64,000 nucleotides of DNA from Tolypocladium sp. Sup5 PDA-1 (lineage: Eukaryota; Ascomycota; Sordariomycetes; Hypocreales; Ophiocordycipitaceae): the NCBI GenBank assembly GCA_000750105.3, contig JPHH03000020.1, positions 62,001 to 126,000 of the forward strand. Direction: 5' to 3'. A program made the position numbers and the translations under genes. The notes beneath the pieces were generated by a model. That model did no database searches, was not told the origin of the DNA, and saw nothing but the letters and a program-made list of their open reading frames with translations. Below, one piece after another: positions 44,680 to 56,678 of this stretch (the first letter of the stretch is position 1; the number at the start of each line of letters is the position of its first letter).

Positions 44680-46229
44680 ATGGCGGCACTGAGCTTCAGC
44701 GACAGGACGAGCAGGTTCCTGCAATGGTTCAAGAACCTTCCAGGCGCTACGTTCTCCGACTCAATTGAGATTGCGGACTTGCGGTCGCGCAATGCGGGCC
44801 GTGGCATGGGTATGTTGATGGCGGAGGCTCTTCAAGGACCACCACTGACGGCCTTCACTGCCAGTCGCTACTCGGGACATCGCGGCAGACGCCACGCTGT
44901 TCACGATACCGCGGAGGGCCATCATAAACCTCCAAACTTCAAAGCTGCGCGAACAGCTTCCGCATCTGTTTGAGAGCCAGGGCGACGGAGACGACGAGCA
45001 GGGGCTGGACTCGTGGAGCGCCCTCATCTTGATCCTGATGTACGAACATCTCGACGGCGAGTCGTCTGCGTGGAAACCGTACCTCGACGTCCTCCCCGAG
45101 ACGTTCGATACGCCAATGTTCTGGTCCGATGAGGAGCTCTCGAATCTCCAGGGCAGTGCCTTGCTCGACCGCATTGGCAAGGCTGACGCAGAGGCCATGT
45201 TCCGGGCCAAGTTGCTACCAGCGATCCGCAGCAATCCAGGCGTGTTCCGCTCCAGTGGCCACTACAGCGATGGTGACCTCATTCAGCTAGCCCACAGGAT
45301 GGGAAGCACCATCATGGCGTACGCGTTCGACCTCGAGAACGACCCGGACGAGGAGAACGACGAGGATGGGTGGGTCGAAGACCGAGAGGGCAAATCGTTG
45401 ATGGGGATGGTGCCAATGGCTGACATATTGAACGCCGATGCCGAGTTCAACGTACGTATTCGTACGCTGCGCCTCGGGTAATAGCTAACCAATCGCAGGC
45501 ACATGTGAACCACGAAGATGAGAGCCTCACCGTCACCTCCTTACGACCAATCAAGGCTGGCGAAGAGATTCTCAATTACTACGGGCCTCACCCAAACTCC
45601 GAGCTGCTTCGACGCTACGGATACGTCACGGAGAAGCACTCGCGCTACGATGTCGTCGAAATCCCTTGGACGGTCGTTGAGGGCACGATAATGTCCCATC
45701 TGCGTGTCTGCCAAGTCACTATAGAAAAGGCGGTGAGTGGAGTTGATGCATGCCTCTGAGTGGCCAAGACGCTGACCTTGCAAAGCATAAGCGAATCGGC
45801 GAGGACGAGCTGGAAGATACCTTTGTCCTGGAGCGGGAGTCTGGAGAGCCAAACTCTGAAGGGGCTTTCGCTGACCCGGCGTCGGTGGCTCAGATCCCGG
45901 CAGACCTGCAGGAACAGTTGAAGACGTTTCTCAAAGCCCTGCAGAAGATTGACGCGGGCCTCATCCCGGACAAACGAAAACGAGACGACCTTCAACTAGC
46001 CATCCTGACCGACTCCATCCTGGCCATCGAATTGCGGTACCCATCTTCCATTTCAGCGGACCATCAGTTCCTCCAGCAAGACCTCAGCCGGCGGCACAGG
46101 ATGGCTGTGCAGGTCAGACTCGGGGAAAGAAGGCTTTTGGAGGAAGCCAAGGTGTGCCTCGCGGTCGCTGCAGACTATGCGTCGGATGGCCCGTCGGCGC
46201 CGTCCAAGAAGACGAAGCGAACTATTTGA
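44680..46229 (+). CDS. SET-domain protein lysine methyltransferase, SETD6/Rkm4 type
   Basis: Four exons, 44680-44809, 44865-45451, 45499-45732 and 45786-46229, give 464 residues. The SET N-part is GRGMVATRDIAADATLFTIP (rebuilt over intron 1). An inserted i-SET region follows (WKPYLDVLPETFDTPMFWSD), then the catalytic half LMGMVPMADILNADAEFN-AHV and GEEILNYYGPHPNSELLRRY, whose NYYG tyrosines are the active-site signature. The C-terminal helical substrate-binding domain is present (LQEQLKTFLKALQKIDAGLI). Yeast Rkm4 methylates ribosomal protein L42, and mammalian SETD6 methylates non-histone proteins. A ribosomal target is the likeliest role. It ends in a basic SKKTKRTI tail. Confidence 0.93.
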
Positions 46230-48582
46230 CCCCCTCGCATCTGACCCCAAGGCACGAGTCCCTCGTTAGGGTCGGACCGATTCTAGCCGCCCGAAGGATT
46301 TTGTTTCGATCGTGTCGGAACATGACATTGGCGATCTCTACATTCCGGGCATCGTTCAGTCAGGCTCCACATGGCTACTTGAGTCTGGAATCCGTCACCT
46401 CCAGCGCCATGTCGGGACGCCCCATAGGAAGCCGCTTGGCCATACGAGGAGGCAACCGATATTAGGCACATCTACAAAGACTATAGCTCAGGATTACTAC
46501 ATCTCATCGTTGCCCACATTCCGTTTATCGAAGCGACGACTGCCGAATCACCCCTCCCCTGCCCCCGCGACCATGACAACGGACATGAGGACATTGTTGT
46601 TGATGCATCACGGTGACACACGCGACATTGGACGTCCTGCCCTTAAACGAAACCTCCTTTCAATAATATTGAAAAGGTCTCAACCGGATGAGTACCGGGC
46701 AGCCTCACTTTACTGACTTGTCAAAACAGCACTCCGGTGTTTCGGAATCCGATCCTAGCCTCGCCCTGGCTCTCCCAATGGGCCTGGGGGTTTACATGGC
46801 GTCTTCAAACGCAGGCTCAAGATAATGCCATTGGGGAATACTCGAGCCGTGGCCAGTCAACAAACGGGAAGCCCGACTGAATCTTTGTTTTGGCCACACC
46901 GACTCCGTGCTAGTGGCTGCGTATAAAGAGGCTGTGTAACACGACAGCGCTGAGCAGGCCATTCTGCATCGGGCACAACGGCACATCGTATGGAGCAGAC
47001 CGCTGCCAGGCCAACGGTATGCATCTGACGGCGTACAGCCGATGTGCGCCATGACAAATGACATACAAGCTGGGTTTTAGGGGTGTTTATTCTGGACGAC
47101 GACAATATGGCCCCCGTCGAGCCGAACCGGCCAGATGGGCTGCTGTCGTCGGTTTCCAACACATCTGTGTAACCCCTCCACCACCACTTCCTTTGCAGAT
47201 CTTGCTTACCGTTTGGCCTTCAGCCGAACCCTTGGAGCCGGAGACGGGCGGTTGTTGTCCAATATTACCCCTTGTTGATCAATCATGAAACACGACGTTT
47301 TGTGTACGCGACGGGACGAAGGAGCTGCGGCAGGGGCCATGGCGACTTGTTCGACACGGCCATGGCATGGAGGGTTCTTCATCGCCCACTTATTACGATG
47401 GGCCAACTGCCTGGCAATTCACAGGCCACGAAACTCACAAACCTTGGTGTTCAGCAACGATGCTGCTTTGCCATTTCTGGTTTCCTCAATCTTCTCGGTC
47501 GACCGACTGCCCAGTACGTGGCCGCTCCTGGCAAGACTTTCCATGTGATACGGCACCATCCAACAATCAAAAAACACCTCCGTTGGTGCCAGAGCCTTGG
47601 AAACCCCGTTCGAGCCGTACGGCTGATGACTTTGGACCGGATAGGAGGATATCCTGCATGACGGTTTCGGCCGCAGCCGCGACTAGCGGCGACACTCGAT
47701 CGTTCACCCCGGATGGGATGCCGCGATCGATTGGTCCACGACGACGGCATACTGACAAAGTCATGCTTTTGATGAGACACTCTCGACCCCCCACGGCCCA
47801 ACTGGTGTGCTGGTCGTCACCGAGATCATTTCGAGCAGGCGGCTGCATACCGTCGATCAGCGCAGGACATGGCTACATGCGAGCCCGACAAAATGGACTG
47901 TCTAAGCAAACCTGGATACGGCATGTCGGTATCTGATGATGCCAGAAGAACATCGGCGACGGGTGGTTACCACGTGGCACCCCACGACCGACAAGTCGGA
48001 GTCGGGTCAACGGGCCTTGCGAGTCGGATCCCATGCTGGAGACGGGCCAACTACACACCCCCGAAAGGGCAACTGGTGATGTCGCGTCCGAGTTGCAATG
48101 CACCATCCCGGAGGGGGCGCTCTCTGTATGAGGCTGACGGCATTTTTCTGTCACCGGTACGAAGGGGCTGCTCACGAGACTCGCTCGCTCATGTATGCCG
48201 ACGTCAACACCATCCCTCCCGACCCCCCGGGGGGGTCCCGTCAGCCGCAACCATGGCTGATCCGAGTTTATGCAAAGCGAGCCGCGCTGTTTCGACCGTT
48301 GATGGAACCAGCTCGAGCATTTCCGGGCCCTTCGTTGCTGGTGCACAACATCACGGCCTAATCTCACCGACGTTTCTTGATACTGGCTATTTGGGCATCG
48401 ATACCTCCAGCTACCACGCGACACTCGAAGAGGTGGTGAGCGGCCAGGGCATGATATGTAGCTTGGATTCCTCGCTATAAGACTGGTTGTATCACCGCCA
48501 TTGCGGGTTGCCCGGCTTCAATGCCGCTCGAGCCTTTCTCTCGCCATCTCTCACGCAACCCTAAAAAGGGCAATACAGCACA
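46230..48582. other. Intergenic, 2.35 kb
   Basis: No gene recognised. The longest ATG-led frame is 47869-48480 plus (203 codons), overlapped by an equally long minus frame. Neither has a domain, signal or splice support. The sequence is less GC-rich than the genes around it, with an AT-rich patch near 46655-46680. Confidence 0.45.
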
Positions 48583-49690
48583 ATGTCGTCCATTCTGGAC
48601 CCGTACGTGAGTGGTTCCGCGCAGGCACGACTGACTACACCTGGGTCTGGTGATGCTGATGCACCATACAGGTGAAGGGGGGTCGGCCGAGGAAGCCGGG
48701 GGAGAAGCAGCAGCACAGGTCCAGCAAGACCAAATCCATCTCCGTCTCCAGCAGCCAGCCACTCAGCTTTCTGTTTGTGGTGAACGAACTAATGTTTTAC
48801 GACAACGACGAACTGAACGATTTCAACAGAGACGAGTGGTACAATACGCTGCCACCGCGGGACTGCTATGGATACACCAATGAGCACGCCAGTCGTGTGA
48901 TGAGGTACCAGGGCGGCGAGGTCACGGAAGCTCGAGGCTATCAGTGGTTCCGGCAGGGCCTGTGCCAGCCGGGCTATTGCTATTCGCCGGCCCAGGAGCC
49001 AGTGAAGTGCTATCGCGACTTCGGCGTCTTCTCGTGCGGTCCTCACCTCCCCATCGTGGTGATGCCAGGGGACCCAATGACCATCGTGGACGGGAAAGAC
49101 GCGATGCACGCGCTGCGCTTCTTCCACCCCTCGTCCAGCTCGGAGCTCAAGGGCATCTCGCAGGCCACGTGGGCAGATGGCCACATGCCGCCGGGCGGCT
49201 TCCCCGTCAAGTACGTCGCCGGGCGGGACCCGAGCTGGATCCCCAGCCTGGTGCCCAAGATCTTCCGGAACCCGGACACGAGCGTCTCGTCGCGCGGGCT
49301 CGGCGGCGAGCTGCCCATTGTGCTGGGCCTCATGGCGTTTAGCGAGGCGGGCGGCAGGGTGGACGAGATCTTCCTGGGGCGCAACGGGCATCGCGGCCGT
49401 TGGCGGGACCGGGTGTGGATGAACAACCACGAGCCGCAGAGATGTATGCCTCGACCTTGCGCTGACGCCGTCTATCTGGGCCCTTCTGGAGGGCGCAAAG
49501 GTTTCCTATTGTCAGCAGCTGACTCGGGACAGACATGAAAGCCGCCGATGACGACCCCCGCGGCTTCTACGTCGCCGTGTTCAACGACCCGCAGAACCCA
49601 GAAGGCTCCACCGACGACCGCATCTATGGCTTCGAGTGGGAGAGCGCCATCGTCAAAGAGCACCCCTCGAGCTCCTCCTCTAGGCGGTGA
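48583..49690 (+). CDS. Unknown conserved-looking protein (317 residues)
   Basis: Three exons, 48583-48606, 48672-49443 and 49533-49690 (GTGAGT..TACAG and GTATGC..GACAG), in consistent phase, give 317 residues. The 8-residue first exon MSSILDPY joins to VKGGRPRKPGEKQQ, an AT-hook-like basic segment. The body is aromatic and globular (FNRDEWYNTLPPRDCYGYTN, YQWFRQGLCQPGYCYSPAQE) with eight cysteines, and ends DRIYGFEWESAIVKEHPSSS. There is no signal peptide or membrane segment. I do not recognise a family. Exon structure and codon choice support a genuine gene. The C-x-P-x-Y-C-Y pattern might bind metal, but this is speculative. Confidence 0.72.
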
Positions 49691-50392
49691 TGACATCTGA
49701 ACATGGAGTGCCGGTGTCCTGCCCCCCCCCCCCTTTTTCGCAACTCCTCGAGTCGTGATCTTTTGCGCCACCACCCCCGGCAAAAGTTGCTCGAACAAAC
49801 TCTTCGCTGTATCTCGGCAATACCCCCGTCTGTTTCTTCGTTTGCTTGTTCGCTTCTTTGCTTGTCGCGCTTTTTAGGCCAGGCAAGTCTATTTCTTGTG
49901 CATGTTTTCCCCTTGGTTTCTCTCGCCTCGGCTGTCGACTCTCTTGAGGGATCGGACGACGGGGGCTTGCTTGCGTACACGAGATTGGCGGTGCTACCCC
50001 TGATGAACAGGACTCACATCGCATTTGCATCACACTGGCTCTGCTACCACGGTCGGGGCACGTGTAGATGGTTTGACATTTTTTGTTTTATTCGTCTTTG
50101 GCTTCTCCTTGTCTCTTTTGAATTGACAACACTCGCTCTATGAAGCCCCCTTTTTTTTACTCTCTTGTCCACAAAGGTACTCTTGTTCACACCTTCACTC
50201 TACGACTTCCCAACATCTCTCTCATCGCGTGTGACTGCATGGTGTGCCCGAGGACCCGAAACGACGGGTGCGTTTGGCCCGTGGTTGTCCGGAAGCTGTG
50301 CCATCTCTGCGGCCCCCTACAGGGTGGACAGCTTTCGTCAAGGCATGAGATACACCTATATATTTAACTTGTCAAGTCGTTGGGCCGTGATT
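49691..50392. other. Convergent intergenic region, 0.7 kb
   Basis: Lies between the 317-residue gene and the AP-1 mu gene. It contains a poly-C run followed by T (about 49721-49738) and T-rich stretches near 50150. No gene recognised. Confidence 0.55.
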
Positions 50393-51945
50393 TCAGACGG
50401 CATCCGGTAGCCGAACAGCAATGTCGCCAGACTGTGTAATGTAGCGGACCCACGGCAGGGAGGGATATTGCAGCTGCAGGAGTCACGAGTTAGTCCCTGG
50501 TCAAATGCAAACGATCAACTTCAGCGGGTTGGCTCACCTTTGGCTCTGTAATCTTGAGGTACCGCACTTGGATACCGCTCGTTGTAAAGTAGGGAATCTC
50601 AAACTTGACCTGGATTGGCCGCTTGGCGCCCTTGCCCATGCCGCCGACGCCGCCCATGCTCCCGCCGAAGCCACCCGTCATGCCGCCGCCGACCTCGTCG
50701 TCGCCCCGGACGCTGGGCAGGCCCAGCTCGGCGCGCATCAAAAACTCCTTCTGGCCGCCAAACTGCTTAATCTTCCAGACGATGGCGCTCTGCTCCGGGG
50801 CGTAGTGGACGGAGCCGACGTTGGTGCGGAAGCGGGGCGAGTCGGCGTCGTCGGGGACGGGGACGATGATCTCGACGTTGTTGGCGGTGCTGCGTCGCTT
50901 GAACTGCGCCCTGGCCTTGAGCATGTACTCGATGCGGGAGCCCGAGTGGGACTCGACGACGCACTCGACCCAGATCAGGGGCTTGACCTGGGTATTGAGG
51001 CGGTAGGACATGAGCTCGAACTCGCCGTCGGGGGGGATGAAGGAGATGGTGCGGTCGTTTTCGAAGCGCGACAGGCGGACGCACTGGTGGAACTTGACGT
51101 CCTCCATCTCGATGGCCTTGCCGCGCGTGGTGCGGCCCGTCGTCTCGAACATGACCTTGTCGTTGAGGCCCAGCCGTAGCTCGGGCATACCGCTCAGGTA
51201 GCACTTCATCTTGATGGCGCCGAGAATCTCGCTGCGCAGGACGTTGCCGTTGGAGCTGACGAGCAGGTTGAGGCTCTCGACGACGTCGAGGAAGACCTCG
51301 TTCTTGCGGTAGCGGATGCCCTCGGAGCGCCAGGAGACGGCGTTTGTGACGGCGATGGGCGGGCGGGCCTGGATCTCGAGCTTGTGGGACTCTTGGGTGA
51401 TGTACTCTTGCAGGATCTTGGACTCGGTGGTCTGGGGGTAGCCAAAGTCCATCATCTCGTCGAGGAGCTCGTAGATGATGACGAAGTTGTCGCGGATGGA
51501 CTCCTCCTCGAGGGCCTTGAAGTACTCGGTGAAGACTTCGACGACTTTGTGGAGGAAGAGGAGGATCTCGGCGGCGTTGGTGTTGCGCTTGGTGAGGGCG
51601 AGGAGGTAGAGGTTGTTGTGGCGGATGTAGAGGTACTGTTCTGGTGTCAGTGGCTGCGGCAGCGTGTCCTAGGGCTTCCGCTGGAAGCTTGGTTGCAACG
51701 CACGTTGATGCCCTCGTGGGAGAAGCACGGCGGCACGGCTGATGATTCTTCTTCGGCTTCAGAGAGGAGGACGGGGAACATTTCGACGGCGGACATGGGG
51801 ATGTCACCCCTATAGTTGCGGGCAAGGAGGGTCTGCGCGAGCAGTCAAGTCAGCCACGCCGCTCAAAAACCTATCCACTGTGAGAGCATCAGAGGCCAAA
51901 TGTTACCTTGCCCTTGAGGTCTAGGAAGAAGAGCGCAGACGCCAT
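50393..51945 (-). CDS. apm1: Clathrin adaptor complex AP-1, medium (mu) subunit
   Basis: Four exons, 51945-51907, 51832-51704, 51635-50538 and 50473-50393, give 448 residues, the normal length for AP-1 mu. The longin-like N-domain is MASALFFLDLKGK, then TLLARNYRGDIPMSAVEMFP, then YLYIRHNNLYLLALTKRNTN. The mu-homology domain includes RPPIAVTNAVSWRSEGIRYR, MKCYLSGMPELRLGLNDKV and FIPPDGEFELMSYRLNTQVK. The terminal exon encodes LQYPSLPWVRYITQSGD, the invariant C-terminal strand. The protein binds YxxPhi sorting signals at the trans-Golgi and endosomes. A Gly-rich insertion (GGGMTGGFGGSMGGVGGMGK, near 390) is longer than in yeast and typical of filamentous fungi. Confidence 0.96.
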
Positions 51946-54575
51946 GGTGTAGGGACGGGCGTCGGGCCACAAGAGGAATCGAGGGGCAGCGAGGAGCAGC
52001 GATATCGTCAACTGGCGCAGCGGCCAGGGGAGATGCGGAGCGCGGGCGAGGCTCGTTTCATGCACGGCCGGGGTGGTGGAAGCTCCTCTTGCGATGGACG
52101 GGTATGGCTGTGATTTCACAGGAGACTCATGGTGATGGCTGGTGAATGCGGCGAGGAGTTGCTGCCTGGCATCTGGAGATTTGGCTTCAGCCGAACTGCA
52201 CTGAGCTGCCTCCAGCGCATCATCACCGGCGCGGCAAAACCCCGGCCCAATTGCACCACGTCCCACCGCGAACATCACGTGACGGACCCTCCTGGAGTGC
52301 ATGTAAAGAAAAATTCACCACCAGAACCCACGAGCCCCCTTCTCTTCTTCCACCAACGCGTCCATTAGACAGTGCAGCCCATCCTCCAGCCCGCACTCGG
52401 GGTGGCTTTCTGTCACCCCAGCCGCGGCGCCGTGGATGGACTTTGCGATTTCGAGGCGCGGAGAAGGAAGGATAACACCTATTGGTTCCATAAGAGCTGC
52501 CCGAGTACTATTCATCTGTAGCTTGGGCGGCGTCAGAGGAGCCGGACATTTCTGTTCGCCCGTTGACTTTTTTTCGGGCTTTTGCCTGCTGGTGAATGTG
52601 ACAGGCGACGGGGCATTCTAATGCTGTGGCATTGGTGGCGACACTGACACACTGCCTCGGCTTCACCCTGGAGGGTTGCATCGGTATCACGATATCATAC
52701 ATGTCTTGCCGCTGTCTGCCTGACCGGCGAGCTCCTCTCGGGCTTTTTCTGCGTCAATGAACCCTGGGAGGACCCTGATGAAACCTTGCTGGCCATCGGC
52801 ATGTCAGCCATCACTCGCCTTTTGCCGACCTCAATCCAGCGGTCAATTGCCATCCAGTTCCCGTTGTCATGTGACGACGCCATGGCCTTACGAGTACACG
52901 ACAGTCCGAGTTGGGCAGTCCTTTCGAGCGGAGCCCAACAGAAATTCGCGAGCTTATGGCTTGCCAAGCTCGCGTCTAAAATGGGAAGCTCCACGGCTGG
53001 AGCCATTGGCTGGCTGGTCCTTGCGTGGGCTTTCTGGGGAAACCTGGCGAGTGCAGCCAACCACGCTAGAAGCTGGCCGCGATTCTCGTGAGTTTGCTGG
53101 GCAGCCGGGGGCCAGAAGACGTCGGGGGCCAGAAGAACGACCGGCGCCTCCAAAGGGCACACATGTTTTAGGCTACCAGTTACGAGTACAAAGTATTCGT
53201 ACTCGTACGTAGGCCTACGGAGTACAGTAGCCCCCATCCTTATCCAATGCCCAAAACCACCGGGTGTAACGACGCCTCGGGCAGTGGCACGACACAAGGA
53301 CCTACGGTGGTTCCCGCGCCTGGCAGCTTCGGCAGTGCGCAAACAATGAGGAGGCGTTGGGGCAGAGAATTCTGACAAGCAGCATCCATCTGAGATGGGG
53401 CTGCCGGTTGGTTCTCTGTACAGCGAATCGGCTGTTCCGAGCATGGCGTGAGCCCTGTGACGTTTCCCAGCAGTACGACGTGCGAAGTATCCGTAGTCCG
53501 TACGAATTACCAATCCGGACCTCGCATTGACGAGTCTTCCTGAAAGAATTGAATTGATGGTGAACCGAAAGTCACCAGCCAGGCTATACTGAGGTCGTAG
53601 TACCAGGAGGGAGAATAGGGCAAACTCCGTACAAGTTGGCCAGCACTCACTTGCTTGACTGTGTCGCCCCGTCTGGAAGCTAAAGTCCTAGTCCGCCTTC
53701 GCTTCAGCCATCACACGTCCCATTCCGGCAGCCATGGCGCCCGTCGCATGTGATTTCTCCACTCCAGCGAACAGCGGCACTAACACGTGCTTGCTGCCGG
53801 GCGGCTGCACATCTGCACAATGGAGCTGGATGCTGCGTTCCGGTGCCGGGGTCGCACGCTCGTGGAACAGGGCGAGTGTGCCGTTGGAGGCTCGGGGGAA
53901 CAAACAAGGGGAGATAGAGGAGATAGGGAAGAGGGAACAGAGCAGGCGATACAGTTTGGCAGTCAGAGATAGAGTTATAAGCGAATGCCCTCCCGCAGCA
54001 GGTGATGAGTGTCGGCATCACCACTTGCCGGTTACTGAAGAAGCTCTCGTCATCGGTCTGTCACTCCAGCCAGGCACGTATCGAGGCCCTACTCGTATCA
54101 ACGCCGGGCCTCTGTCCAGCTCGTCACAGGCTCACAGCACCCGCTGCCCAGCACCGCGACGGGGGGGTTCCAGGTCCTGCAGGGGACGCTCCGTACAGGG
54201 CATCGGGTTACGTACTGCGGCGCCTGCTGACCCTTTGCGAAAGCGAATTGGATCGCGGCACCCACTCCCTCTCCAGAGCGCTGCCCCAACAAAGTCGGCG
54301 GCGAGGTACTTCGCGAAGTACTCGGCCTCGCTCGTGTTGTTGGTTGACGCTCTCCTTATCCGCACAGCTCAAACGGCTTTGCTTTTCACTGCAAGACACA
54401 AGACACACCCGTGAGAGGCAGGCGTCGTCTGAAAGGCACTGATCGACTCGTTGGACGCCCGTGCCTGGGCTGAGGAGATAAGAAGAAGAGAGTCCAGCGG
54501 CTGAGGTACGAGGTACATGCCGTCACTGGGACCCGCTGAAACTTATCGCCGACCGCGAAAAGATTGGACGAATCG
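51946..54575. other. Intergenic, 2.6 kb
   Basis: Lies between divergent AP-1 mu and Opi1 genes. A minus frame 52695-53513 (272 codons) has no recognisable features. A cluster of TACGGAGTA-like words lies at 53189-53224 (exact copy 53216-53224), and a perfect 16-base palindrome GTACTTCGCGAAGTAC at 54306-54321. Confidence 0.45.
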
Positions 54576-56678
54576 ATGGCGCGCAATCACATGCTCGCTC
54601 CGACGGGCCATCGTGAAACCGTCGTCTGCCTTTTACCCAGCAAGGATGCCGTCCTCGGGCCGCCACCACTCTCCCGACCACAGTCAGCGCCAACAGAAGC
54701 AACGGCAGAAGCAGCAGCATTGACAGAAGCAACACTACTACCGCTGCGGCCAGCGCCAGCACCAGCACCAGCACCGGCACCGCGACCGTCGCCTGCATCT
54801 CCGCCTCGTCCTCCTCCTCCCGCCCCCGTCCATCCCAGGCACTGGCACTGGCACTCCCAGATCCGCCAGGCGCACCTCGTCCCGCTCCCCCTCGACCTCA
54901 ACAACCACCAGCAGCCCTCATCAGACGGCCGCCCCCAAGCAGGCGCTGCCTCGATGCAGTTCTCGCCTCCCCCAGAGCTCGACTCGCTCCCCACCAGGCT
55001 CCCTCCTCTCACCAGCCATGATCGCGACAGGATGCTGCCGTCCCTCAGCACCCTGACCGGCGACGTGATGCTCGACCAGCCGCCGCCGCCGCCGCCGCCG
55101 CCGCATTGGCCGTCCCTCAACGGCCCAATGGCCTATCGCCAGCCTCAGCCTCCCGTCCACCGCGCCGACAGCCCTGCGACCATGGATCTCGACGGCAGCA
55201 GCGTCGCCAGCACCGCGACCCCCGAGCGCCTGCTCGACGGTGGCTCCAACAATAGCCTGAACCTCGACGACCCGGACGTGCGGCTGGCGGCCGAAGCGCT
55301 GGGCGATCTGAGGGCGGGTGGGTGCTTTGCTTCTCTGACGACCTTTCGAGGATACGCTCGACTGACTTGATATCTCGCAGACTTTGTGTCGTCGCCGCCG
55401 GACACCGGCTCCCTCCCTCCCATGAGCCCGCGAACACTGAGCGCACATCCCACGCCGCCGTCGCGACGGCAGAGATCCCCTCAATCAGAACCCCTCCTCT
55501 CTCTCCTCACCACCTCGCACCCCCTCGTCGCCAGCACCATCGGAGGCGCCAGCTCCGCCTATGGAGGGGCCAAGAACTTCTCGCCCCGGTTCAAGTCGGG
55601 CGCCGAGTACGTCGAGGGCTACCTGACCCCCATCGCCAACACCGTCAACTCTGTCGGCCGCGTAACCGGCGTCGAGGGCGGTGTTAGATGGTTCCTCGGT
55701 GCCGGCCGTCGCGCCGCACCTTCAGATTCTGAGCCGAGCGGCAACTCCAAGAAGCGGCGGAAGGTCGGCAACGACAGCGACGCCACGAGCCAGAGCGCCA
55801 TGGACCAGGCCGGGGCGTTGAAGAAGTTGTCCGCTGAACTCGACGATTCGTCGCCGTCGACTCCCAAGACTCCCCGGCGCCTGTCGACGACGAGCACCGT
55901 GGACACTCTGCCGGCATACGACGAGTTGCGCTCCCCCGCGTACACGGAGACGGCTGGGCCACAGAACCCTCCGCGCTCCACTCCCTCGAATGCCCCGTGG
56001 CAGTCCCGGCTCATCATGTCCACCTCTGGCCTGAGCGTCGCGATGAGCGCGGAGAGCCTGCGCAGCTTGAAGTACTGCTTGCGATGGCTGCGGTGGTCCA
56101 ATGACCACATGGGGCGCGTAATCGGGAACCTCAAGACGGCCCTGGAGGAGTACGAAAAGGCGAACCCAGAGGGCGCACAGCTCGAAGGAGCCCTAGAGGC
56201 AAATGAAGCGGGCGTCGCGAACCGCGAGACGTCCGACAAGACACCCGAACAATCACGGGCCGAACTCGCCAACAAGATCAACACGCTCAAGGGCGATGTC
56301 CTCAAGACGCTCCAGGACGCCATCAACACCGTTTCCAAGTACGCCGGCGGCGCGCTCCCCGAGAACGCCCGGGTACTCGTCCGTCGACACCTCACCAGCC
56401 TTCCCCAGCGCTTCCGCGTCGCGACCATGACCAGCACCGCCGAGGGCGCTGACAACGACAGCGAGTCGGCCATTCGCGAGGGCGCACAAAAGGTGCTTGT
56501 CCTGGCCAAGGAGGGGCTCGACATGGTGACGCAGATTAGCGGCGTTGTAGACGGCACGATTGTGAGCGCCGAGGATTGGTGCGAGCGCATGGGCAAGAAG
56601 AGGCGGCCGTCCAAGGAAGAGCTGGAGCCGATGATGTTTCCCCAGACGGAGCCAAACGGCGATGTGAAGATGGGCTGA
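54576..56678 (+). CDS. opi1: Opi1-family transcriptional repressor (CCG-8 type)
   Basis: Two exons, 54576-55317 and 55381-56678 (GTGGGT..CGCAG), give 679 residues. Another ATG at 54954 (MQFSPPPELDSLPTRLPPL) would give 553 residues and begins where similarity to other Opi1 proteins usually starts; the first 126 residues are Pro/Ala-rich (PAPAPAPAPAPRP). The Opi1 core is unmistakable: PLLSLLTTSHPLVASTIGGA, then YVEGYLTPIANTVNSVGRVT and a basic GNSKKRRK stretch, with helical C-terminal regions (SLKYCLRWLRWSNDHMGRVI). In yeast Opi1 represses phospholipid synthesis genes and senses phosphatidic acid at the ER. The Neurospora homologue is clock-controlled. Start choice is uncertain. Confidence 0.9.

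Noticed and set aside
47869..48480. An ATG-led 203-codon frame
   Set aside because: An overlapping minus frame of nearly equal length exists. There is no domain, signal or intron, and the composition is unlike neighbouring genes.
52695..53513. A 272-codon minus frame between the AP-1 mu and Opi1 genes
   Set aside because: No family resemblance. It begins in DNA packed with TACGGAGTA-like words and has no supporting start context.
54306..54321. Perfect 16-base palindrome GTACTTCGCGAAGTAC
   Set aside because: About one such palindrome is expected by chance in 64 kb. No adjacent feature makes it meaningful.
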